A stretch of DNA of 45,468 nucleotides from a virus, in IMG/VR virus record IMGVR_UViG_3300041405_000097, positions 1 through 45,468 of that record; one strand, written 5' to 3'. The notes beneath the pieces were generated by a model that saw nothing but the letters and a program-made list of their open reading frames with translations, had not been told where the DNA came from and searched no databases. Below are positions 7,771-13,860 of the stretch, in pieces (position 1 is the first letter of the stretch; each line of letters starts with the position of its first letter). The position numbers were made by a program, and so were the translations under genes.

Positions 7771-8202
7771 ATGTCTGCAAACACTTTCGATGCATTGAAC
7801 GCTCGCGCTACCGTTATCGGTATGGCGATGGGTGCTCGCGCGGTACACGAGAACAACGTTGAAGTACTGCGTAAGATGCGTGAAAGCGCTGATAAGCTGT
7901 ACGACATTGTGATCGCGCTGGCTGAGGGTAAGGCTGACTACCCTGAGTGGTATGCTGCATTCATCGATCTGAACGTGAATAATGCGTTCCATGAGATGGA
8001 TGAAACCGGCGAATTCACTCGCATCGTTGATGAACTCAAAACCATCGACGCAACCGGCTACTACTTCTCCACCATCGTTCCATTGATCAAGGCTGGCCCT
8101 GCTGTCCTGATCGACGAACGTCGTCGCATGATGCTCGGCTTCGATATGGTGATCGAACAAGTGATCGCTAACCGTCGTGCCCTCATCAAGCCAGTTGAAT
8201 AA
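7771..8202 (+). CDS. Helical protein, second of three tandem paralogues (143 aa)
   Basis: Starts MSANTFDALNARATVIGMAM with AAGGAG upstream. Long amphipathic helices dominate. The block DYPEWYAAFIDLNVNNAF..M..........IVDELKTIDATGYYFSTIVP is shared in pattern with 7224 and 8295; the C-terminal AVLIDERRRMMLGFDMVIEQV aligns with VMLIEGKTEMIQGLDIAIAEM of the third copy. It has its own sigma70-like promoter. Role unknown; strong translation and promoter signals suggest an abundant product. Confidence 0.8.
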   Translation: MSANTFDALNARATVIGMAMGARAVHENNVEVLRKMRESADKLYDIVIALAEGKADYPEWYAAFIDLNVNNAFHEMDETGEFTRIVDELKTIDATGYYFSTIVPLIKAGPAVLIDERRRMMLGFDMVIEQVIANRRALIKPVE

Positions 8203-8216
8203 CAACTGAAATAAAT

Positions 8217-8243
8217 CTGGATTAGGGGTTGACTCTAATCCAG
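8217..8243 (+). promoter_or_regulatory. Inverted repeat around a -35 box, candidate operator
   Basis: Perfect 9-bp arms CTGGATTAG / CTAATCCAG with a 9-base centre that contains the -35 hexamer TTGACT (8229-8234). No U-tract follows and the stem is not GC-rich, so an operator is more likely than a terminator for the preceding gene. This is inference from position only. Confidence 0.6.
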
Positions 8244-8257
8244 GTCCCGCTTATAAT
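8229..8257 (+). promoter_or_regulatory. Host sigma70-type promoter
   Basis: TTGACT and a consensus TATAAT (8252-8257) with a 17-base spacer, 37 bases before the start at 8295. It is the best bacterial-type promoter in the window. Confidence 0.75.
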
Positions 8258-8294
8258 AGCTACGCAAATCAATCATACCTCTAGGAGTTTCACC

Positions 8295-8729
8295 ATGTTC
8301 AACATCGAATTCCCTTTCTCGTCCGTTACTGGTTACGCTGAAGTACAGAAAGTCTTTCTGGACCACAGTATCGAAATGGCAGCCAAGGCTGTCGAAGCTC
8401 AAGATCTGGTTTATATGGAAGCGCTGCGCGCCGACACTCTGACCGTCATGAACTTCACCATCGAATGCGTCAGCAATCGGTACGATTACCTGACCTGGGT
8501 AGCTGGTACGAATTACATCAATCGCACCAGTAAATTGGTTGGTCTTGATAAGTCTGGCAAGTTGATGAAGGTAATAGAGATGATGGAGAAGCTGAACGCC
8601 GAAGCCTACTATCATGCGGAAGTGGTGCCGGTGTTCAACACCCCTCTGGTCATGCTCATTGAAGGTAAAACTGAAATGATTCAAGGTCTAGATATAGCCA
8701 TCGCAGAGATGCGTGAAGCTCGCGCCTAA
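8295..8729 (+). CDS. Helical protein, third of three tandem paralogues (144 aa)
   Basis: ATG 8295 (MFNIEFPFSSVTGYAEVQKV) has AGGAG upstream; the frame is open further up but that part contains the promoter. The protein is helical, with alanine- and methionine-rich amphipathic helices and no membrane segment. DYLTWVAGTNYINRTSKLVGL....L.KVIEMMEKLNAEAYYHAEVVP and VMLIEGKTEMIQGLDIAI align with the preceding gene. It is driven by a consensus sigma70-type promoter whose -35 box sits inside an inverted repeat. It ends at a strong terminator facing nrdA. Function unknown. Confidence 0.8.
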   Translation: MFNIEFPFSSVTGYAEVQKVFLDHSIEMAAKAVEAQDLVYMEALRADTLTVMNFTIECVSNRYDYLTWVAGTNYINRTSKLVGLDKSGKLMKVIEMMEKLNAEAYYHAEVVPVFNTPLVMLIEGKTEMIQGLDIAIAEMREARA

Positions 8730-8732
8730 CAG

Positions 8733-8780
8733 CATAAAGCCCCCTCCCGTAAGGAAGGGGGCATTTAGCTTTATTTTTTT
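8733..8780 (+). terminator. Strong intrinsic terminator between convergent genes
   Basis: CATAAA box then GCCCCCT (8739-8745) pairing with AGGGGGC (8756-8762), followed by TTTATTTTTTT. It closes the cassette 5750-8729 just before the end of nrdA. Confidence 0.85.
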
Positions 8781-8783
8781 GCT

Positions 8784-11072
8784 TTACATCTTACATGCAC
8801 CGCTACCGCAGTCGATGTCTTCAGTCACATTACCTACAGCAGATTCCATTGCATCCAACGAGAGGTTAGCAGTGGTTTCAGTGTTGAAGTAGTAACGAGT
8901 CTTCATACCCATCTGGACTTGATAGAAGTAGTTCTTGAGCAGTTCGTTAGAGTCGATCTGTTCTTTACCTACGATACGACGCCACAGGTCAGCACTGATC
9001 GATTGGTCACAGAACTTCTGAATGATCGCGTAGCAGTCAATCATGTCCTTGGTTGGGATGTCCCAAGCCAGTTCGTATTTGTAAGCTGGATCATCGCCGT
9101 AAGGAGCGGCCCAGTACAGTACGTTGTTCTGATCGTTCTTCGACAGGGTCAGACGACGGACAGGGTAAACAGAGTTAGCGCCACCCAGAGCTTTAGAACT
9201 GGATTCACCCGGCATGTATGCACACAACACGGAGTGACCAATACCACCATTCTCGATGATCTGTTTACGCAGACGTTCCCAGTTGAAGTATGAGTCAAAG
9301 TTAGTGCCATCCTTCTTGATCTTGTCTACAGAGCGTTTGTAGGTGTCGATTGGCAACCAACCTTCAGGCCACAGAGTCTTATGTATCCAAGGAGCCAGAC
9401 CACGTTCTTTGGAGATCTGCAACGAAGCTTCGATCAGGTGATACATGTGACGTTCAGCGATGAAGTGAATCTCTTGCTTACCAGCATCAGACGAATAGCT
9501 CAGACCAGCCTTAGCCATGTGAGTAGCCAGACCCATGATACCAACACCAGCACTCATACGTTGCTTAGCGGTGAACTCAAGGTGAGGGAACACATAGGAG
9601 CTGTTCAGGATGCAATAGTCGATCATCTTCAGAGCGTAGTAGCAAACCTTCTTATAGGTTTCAGTGTCTTCGATGTTCTCAACCGATACAGCTGCCAGCG
9701 AGCAGGTAGCGATCTCACCACGACCATGGTCTTCACTGGAGTACAGATCCATCATGTCGTAGTATGGAGCGGTAGGTTCAGCGATTTCCATGCACAGGTT
9801 AGAACTGCGGATAGGATCTTTGAACGGGGTGTGACGGTTCATCTCATCGATCTGACCAACGTAGGCTACGCCGGTTTCTTGTGCTTCTACCAACGAGGTA
9901 CGCAAAACGTCACGAGCCGATGCCCAATGCTTAACGAAGGTTTCATCAGCTTCGTATTTAGCGTAAAGGGTCTTGAACAGTTCGATGTCTTTACCGTAGA
10001 ATGCTTCATGTAGATCAGGAGCGGTATACGGGTTGAATGCGAAGATCTGTTCTTTCTTCATCGCCTTCTGTGCGAAGTGCGCGTTAGCCAGCATAGCGAA
10101 GTGCATATCACGGTTACGACGGTCTTCAGTCGAGCGTGGGTTACGCAGAGCTTGGATCATGTCTACTTCTTGGTCGAATGCTTCGAAGAAACAAGTTACA
10201 GCACCGCCACGACCAGCTTGGGTGTTAGCTACGATGGACTTACCCATCGAGTCGTAATATTTCTTCTTACCGTGGTGTAGGAACAGACCGTTACGTACCG
10301 CATCGCCTACAGCGCGAGTCATGATGTTAACACCAATGCCCGCAGACATCTGGGTCATCTTGTCGCCGATGTAGTTCCCGATAGCCAGCGAAGTGCCATT
10401 ATCACCAGAAGCAAAAAGGCAGCAGCTAGCAAAGCCACGGTGAACAGTACCCAAGTTAATGTAGTTAGGAGTAGGTGCCGACAGTTGCTTACGAGCAAAG
10501 AGTTCGTAATAGTCACGTACCACTTGCAGACGAGTTGCTTTAGGCTCTTTCTCGGCCAAAGCCATAGCCATGCGCATATAAGTAAATTGAGGTGACTCAT
10601 ATTCTTTACCTGTTACTCGGTTGCCCAGTGCGTACTTCTTACGGATCTGGTGCAGAGCGAAGTGAGGTTGCTCGAAGTCGATTTCATGATTGATGAATTT
10701 CTCGATCTTCAGGTAGTCTTGCGTGGTGTACTTGAGTTTTACCATCAGGCCGTCTTGCTGCATGCGAGTGTGCAAAGCTTTAACGGTTGGGATACCAGTA
10801 GGGTACAGGTGTTTATGAATCCACACAGCGTACAGGCGACCCGCCAGTAGGTAGTGGGACCAGCTACGGCCACCCAGAATGGTTTCGATCAAGTGCATCT
10901 GGAAATCTTGGGATGTTACTTTCTTCGGGAGCGGTTGAATCGCTTCCATCAAAATGGAGGACCAATCGATCTTGTCCTTAAGATGCTCGGTACCCCATTC
11001 CATCCAGCGGTTCGGTTTCGCAGGAATGAATGGTTCTTCTGTACCGTCGAGTTTGATGATGGTTTCGATCAT
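8784..11072 (-). CDS. nrdA: Ribonucleoside-diphosphate reductase, class I large (catalytic) subunit
   Basis: NrdA (R1) reduces NDPs to dNDPs using the radical from NrdB. At 762 residues it has the length of class Ia enzymes. Visible active-site parts: Cys217/Cys218 (GFASCCLF; one corresponds to E. coli Cys225), SNLCMEI (424-430: Asn425, radical Cys427, Glu429), Cys457 in ATCSLAA (E. coli Cys462), Tyr727-Tyr728 for radical transfer, and the C-terminal redox pair C755-GSGA-C760 as in E. coli CESGACKI. The N-terminal ~90 residues resemble a divergent ATP-cone (IIKLDGTEEPF). Start ATG 11072 has GGAAG upstream. Its partner nrdB is not adjacent: six opposite-strand genes lie between. Confidence 0.97.
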   Translation of the reverse strand: MIETIIKLDGTEEPFIPAKPNRWMEWGTEHLKDKIDWSSILMEAIQPLPKKVTSQDFQMHLIETILGGRSWSHYLLAGRLYAVWIHKHLYPTGIPTVKALHTRMQQDGLMVKLKYTTQDYLKIEKFINHEIDFEQPHFALHQIRKKYALGNRVTGKEYESPQFTYMRMAMALAEKEPKATRLQVVRDYYELFARKQLSAPTPNYINLGTVHRGFASCCLFASGDNGTSLAIGNYIGDKMTQMSAGIGVNIMTRAVGDAVRNGLFLHHGKKKYYDSMGKSIVANTQAGRGGAVTCFFEAFDQEVDMIQALRNPRSTEDRRNRDMHFAMLANAHFAQKAMKKEQIFAFNPYTAPDLHEAFYGKDIELFKTLYAKYEADETFVKHWASARDVLRTSLVEAQETGVAYVGQIDEMNRHTPFKDPIRSSNLCMEIAEPTAPYYDMMDLYSSEDHGRGEIATCSLAAVSVENIEDTETYKKVCYYALKMIDYCILNSSYVFPHLEFTAKQRMSAGVGIMGLATHMAKAGLSYSSDAGKQEIHFIAERHMYHLIEASLQISKERGLAPWIHKTLWPEGWLPIDTYKRSVDKIKKDGTNFDSYFNWERLRKQIIENGGIGHSVLCAYMPGESSSKALGGANSVYPVRRLTLSKNDQNNVLYWAAPYGDDPAYKYELAWDIPTKDMIDCYAIIQKFCDQSISADLWRRIVGKEQIDSNELLKNYFYQVQMGMKTRYYFNTETTANLSLDAMESAVGNVTEDIDCGSGACKM

Positions 11073-11172
11073 TGGTTTACTTCCAGTTTAGTGTTTTGGT
11101 GGTTTGTGAAATAATCTAACATAGTCTTTGTCTGCCAAGTAAAATTAAACTTCGTTTTCCGCTAGCATAAGG

Positions 11173-11203
11173 TTGACAGAAAATATTTCAAATTTACATT
11201 ATG
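11173..11203 (+). promoter_or_regulatory. Candidate promoter with consensus -35 and a shared AT-rich element
   Basis: TTGACA (11173-11178), a 16-base spacer and TACATT (11195-11200) resemble a sigma70 promoter. The element at 11185-11203, ATTTCAAATTTACATTATG, is nearly repeated at 36692-36710 (two differences), so it may instead be a second phage promoter class. It supports a start at 11240 rather than 11201. Confidence 0.5.
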
Positions 11204-11239
11204 AATGTGCAGGTACCTAACTATGGTGTTGAGGGTTTT

Positions 11240-11755
11240 ATGGAAGCTAAAAAGTTACTGGCGCAAGTAAGTCGACCTGTGTTGAATGTTGGTGCGATGT
11301 TTGATATTCCAACGGGGAAGATTGAGGTAGGTGATCTACCCTCAACTGAAGAAATGTTGAATGGTGGTAAGGTTCTCGGTTATATGCTCTCTCACCGTCC
11401 TCTGAGCGGTCGTAGCACGTATCTAATGAACTTGCTAGAGAAAGGTATTGCCGAGACCAAAGGCGGTACTCCAGAGCGTTTCCGCTATGCTTGCAACCTC
11501 TTCGGTCTGCTGGGCTTTGCAGTGAAATGGGCTGGTACTCTGGAAGTTCCTGAAGTAACGTGGATGGATACCGAGGGCTGGTCTGAAGGTTGGGATGTTG
11601 CAGCATTTATCCGTAAGAAGCTGTATGAAGACGTAGTACCTGATAAACCTGATCATGAACTGTTGGGTGAGCACTTCTATGCTCAAGTACAGAACCTGCA
11701 AGCTAATCAGAAGCACCGGGTGTGTCTGATTGATTCTGTCTCTGACATGGACTAA
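11240..11755 (+). CDS. Hypothetical protein (171 aa)
   Basis: The frame has an ATG at 11201, but that codon lies at the end of the promoter element and has no ribosome site. ATG 11240 has TGAGGG close upstream, giving MEAKKLLAQVSRPVLNVGAM. The protein is mixed alpha/beta: a strand-rich N-terminus, a hydrophobic centre (YACNLFGLLGFAVKWAG) and an acidic, Trp-containing C-terminal half (WMDTEGWSEGWDVAAFI). No motif I know. It is a single-gene unit, divergent from nrdA and closed by a terminator. Confidence 0.75.
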   Translation: MEAKKLLAQVSRPVLNVGAMFDIPTGKIEVGDLPSTEEMLNGGKVLGYMLSHRPLSGRSTYLMNLLEKGIAETKGGTPERFRYACNLFGLLGFAVKWAGTLEVPEVTWMDTEGWSEGWDVAAFIRKKLYEDVVPDKPDHELLGEHFYAQVQNLQANQKHRVCLIDSVSDMD

Positions 11756-11760
11756 ATAGA

Positions 11761-11800
11761 ATCCCCTCCTTCGGGAGGGGGTACTTAGTTTTAATTTTTT
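11761..11800 (+). terminator. Intrinsic terminator
   Basis: ATCCCCTCC / GGAGGGGGT stem (one G-T pair) closed by a TTCG tetraloop, then ACTTAGTTTTAATTTTTT. It follows the gene ending at 11755. Confidence 0.85.
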
Positions 11801-11848
11801 ACTCACCATACCCTAGTTTATGTAATGGTATTTTCGGAGTATCGCTAG

Positions 11849-12211
11849 GTGGCTCTTTATTCTGCTTTATCCCCTGTGCTAGAAGCACATCAGTGGTTAC
11901 GTAATGGTGACCATCCAGAAGACCGTACAATCAACCGTATCAATACGGGACGAATAGTACAACGTCATGAACTGTATCGACCTCATGTCGATCATAACTC
12001 ACTATGTGAAACCTGTGGCAAGCCTATGGGTGAACACGGTAAGTTGAATCCACAAATACATCTCTGGATTGAAAACGAAGATACAGAGGTATGTCCAGGT
12101 GATTACATCGTAACACATCGTGATAAGAATGGACGTGTACGCGGTTATACTATGTATAAACAAAAACTCTTTGATTACTTCTACGGACCATACAAGGAAC
12201 CTGAAGAATGA
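11849..12211 (+). CDS. Conserved phage protein with a CxxC...H zinc-like site (120 aa)
   Basis: GTG start at 11849 with GGAG nine bases upstream. Sequence features are an N-terminal segment with WLRNGDHPED, then LCETCGKPMGEHGKL (Cys53, Cys56, His63) and EVCPGDYIVTH (Cys82). This order (W..NGDHP, C..C....HG, CPGDyIvT, C-terminal aromatic segment) is common in small hypothetical proteins of many tailed phages. Metal binding is likely from the Cys/His spacing but the role is unknown. Its stop overlaps the next start by four bases, so it begins an operon leading to dihydrofolate reductase. Confidence 0.8.
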   Translation: MALYSALSPVLEAHQWLRNGDHPEDRTINRINTGRIVQRHELYRPHVDHNSLCETCGKPMGEHGKLNPQIHLWIENEDTEVCPGDYIVTHRDKNGRVRGYTMYKQKLFDYFYGPYKEPEE

Positions 12212-12762
12212 CTTATATCGCTAAACCCATCATCGTGGACAACCACATCCTGAATGACGTAGCACGTGACTGCTTGATCAAGACCGAAGATCCTAACAAG
12301 ACTATGTTGCGTCGTGGCTTTAAGCTGCTGACTGAAGATGGTATTGTACATGAACTCACCTTTGCTCAACTAGATGGGTTGATCAATATCCTTGATCTGT
12401 CTCGTGATGTATCTGGTATTACCCCATTGCAGTATTTGTGTCAGACATATGACCTAAAAGATTTGATCGAGATGGGCGAAGCTGGTTGGGTAGTCCCTGA
12501 GTACTCCATCGTTGTATTGCATAATGCTAAGACCGTTCGCTTTGAAGGGCTGTTGTCTAAGGGTGGCCACACTGATAAACTGTTCTCCTTTGCGTTGGGT
12601 GATTTCGATTTCATTCAACAGTTCAGCCTGAGTCGAGTTATTGCTAATCAACACGAACAACTGGATGCGGTTAAAGGTACTTTCGATATGTCGTATGAAT
12701 ACTCATGGGGTGTTGACGGCATGCGATTGAAGGCACTGGAGATCACCTCCAATGAAGCTTAG
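12208..12762 (+). CDS. Hypothetical protein upstream of DHFR (184 aa)
   Basis: ATGA overlap with the previous stop shows translational coupling. It begins MTYIAKPIIVDNHILNDVAR. An N-terminal alpha/beta part (FKLLTEDGIVHELTFAQLDGLINIL) is followed by a segment with short strands and helices (PEYSIVVLHNAKTVRFEGLL). There are no transmembrane segments or known catalytic motifs. It overlaps folA by 11 bases. Confidence 0.75.
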   Translation: MTYIAKPIIVDNHILNDVARDCLIKTEDPNKTMLRRGFKLLTEDGIVHELTFAQLDGLINILDLSRDVSGITPLQYLCQTYDLKDLIEMGEAGWVVPEYSIVVLHNAKTVRFEGLLSKGGHTDKLFSFALGDFDFIQQFSLSRVIANQHEQLDAVKGTFDMSYEYSWGVDGMRLKALEITSNEA

Positions 12763-13303
12763 TCTGATCGTAGCACGATCATACGACAATGTAATCGGTA
12801 TTGACGGTAAGCTCCCTTGGGATTGCCCTGAAGACCTCTTGCAGTTTAAAGAGATCACCAGTGGTCCTAACAAAGCTGTTGTGATGGGTCGGAACACTTG
12901 GGAATCCCTACCTAAGAAACCATTACCCGGTCGACTTAACATCGTTGTAACCAGTAATCCAAAAAATGTAACCGTGTACCATGATGATCTTTTTGTAGTC
13001 AGAAGCTTGGCGACCGCTATAGGGTTTGGTCGAATGAAGGGCATTGAAGAAATGTTCTTTATCGGGGGTAAAGCAATTTATGATGAGGCCATTAATCTCG
13101 TAGATGAGATCCATTTGACGGAGATGCACTGGGATACCAAGAGCGATAATGACCGTGACGGCGAACGTGTTTACTTCGATCATGACTTCCCATACACTGA
13201 TTCCAGTAACGCTCAACCATGGTCGGTTAAAGATCGTGTAACCTGTCTTAGATCCGGTACGGGTGAAGCACTGTTCGACTATATGCACCTTGTAAGGAAA
13301 TGA
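12752..13303 (+). CDS. folA: Dihydrofolate reductase
   Basis: DHFR reduces dihydrofolate with NADPH, regenerating the cofactor for thymidylate synthesis. The family signatures are in order: IGIDGKLPWDCPEDLLQFK with the catalytic acid Asp28, VVMGRNTWESLPKKPLPGR (43-61, NADPH-binding loop), and FFIGGKAIYDEAINLVDEIHLT (102-123, Gly-Gly of the nucleotide site). At 183 residues it is slightly longer than E. coli FolA, with an Asp/Asn-rich insertion (KSDNDRDGERVYF) near residue 130. It is translated in an overlapping operon. No thymidylate synthase is in this window. It belongs with the nrd genes in the phage's dNTP supply. Confidence 0.95.
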   Translation: MKLSLIVARSYDNVIGIDGKLPWDCPEDLLQFKEITSGPNKAVVMGRNTWESLPKKPLPGRLNIVVTSNPKNVTVYHDDLFVVRSLATAIGFGRMKGIEEMFFIGGKAIYDEAINLVDEIHLTEMHWDTKSDNDRDGERVYFDHDFPYTDSSNAQPWSVKDRVTCLRSGTGEALFDYMHLVRK

Positions 13304-13308
13304 TATGA

Positions 13309-13326
13309 AGAGAGCTTCGGCTCTCT
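13309..13326 (+). terminator. Terminator-like hairpin after folA
   Basis: AGAGAGC / GCTCTCT with a TTCG loop six bases after the folA stop. Only CTTAT follows, so termination may be partial. Confidence 0.5.
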
Positions 13327-13355
13327 CTTATCACGTCTAAGCAAGGAAACACCGT

Positions 13356-13814
13356 ATGTCTACATTCACACGGTTTGATGGGGACCTCCATACCCATCCT
13401 GCGCCGGAGGCTTCTAAGATTCTTGGAAGTGAACACCGGTGGATTGATCCAGGTTTCATCTATTACCTAGACGCTGACAACGATGAGTACGTCGCTGTAG
13501 AGTCAGGCTATTTGTCTGATGGCGCTAGTGTGCCTAAGTTGTTTCAATGGTTAATCCATCCATGGGGTAAGCATGGTCAGTGCGCTGTACTGCATGACAA
13601 GCTCTGTGAGACGTGGAAAACCAGTAAGCGTACCCTAACTCGGAAACAGGTCGATGAGATCTTCTTCGAGTCTATGCGCGTTGCTGGGGTGAATGTATTC
13701 CGTCGTAAGGCAATTGAGCTAGCTGTAACGGGTTATCGCTTGTGGTCTAACCCTAGTGGTCCATCTGATGCATCTGCTAAACAAGCGTTGACTGACGAAT
13801 ACAACAAAAGATGA
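13356..13814 (+). CDS. DUF1353 family protein (152 aa)
   Basis: Starts MSTFTRFDGDLHTHPAPEAS with AAGGA upstream. The central block YLSDGASVPKLFQWLIHPWGKHGQCAVLHDKL followed by DEIFFESMRVAGV is the hallmark of DUF1353 (family pattern: T/S-DGASVP..W..I.P.G....A.vlHD.L....D..F.eaM). These small phage/prophage proteins have no agreed biochemical role; some lie near lysis or structural genes. Conserved His80, Asp81 and the DGAS residues suggest a metal or catalytic site. It ends at a strong terminator that abuts terL. Confidence 0.85.
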   Translation: MSTFTRFDGDLHTHPAPEASKILGSEHRWIDPGFIYYLDADNDEYVAVESGYLSDGASVPKLFQWLIHPWGKHGQCAVLHDKLCETWKTSKRTLTRKQVDEIFFESMRVAGVNVFRRKAIELAVTGYRLWSNPSGPSDASAKQALTDEYNKR

Positions 13815-13820
13815 CATATT

Positions 13821-13860
13821 GCCCCTCCGTAATGGAGGGGCTTTATGACGTTTCTTTTTT
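13821..13860 (+). terminator. Intrinsic terminator overlapping the terL stop
   Basis: Perfect 8-bp stem GCCCCTCC / GGAGGGGC, loop GTAAT, then CTTTATGACGTTTCTTTTTT. The CATAAAG box appears here on the opposite strand. It sits between convergent genes and its U-tract reaches the terL stop codon. Confidence 0.85.

Noticed and set aside
8229-8294. Upstream extension of the 8295 gene to a TTG
   Set aside because: That TTG is part of the -35 hexamer; AGGAG precedes the ATG at 8295.
11201-11239. Earlier ATG start for the 11240 gene
   Set aside because: It lies at the end of the promoter element with no ribosome site; the ATG at 11240 has GAGGG at the right distance.
13309-13326. Hairpin after folA as a full terminator
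   Set aside because: The U-tract is too short to be sure, so it is listed only as terminator-like.
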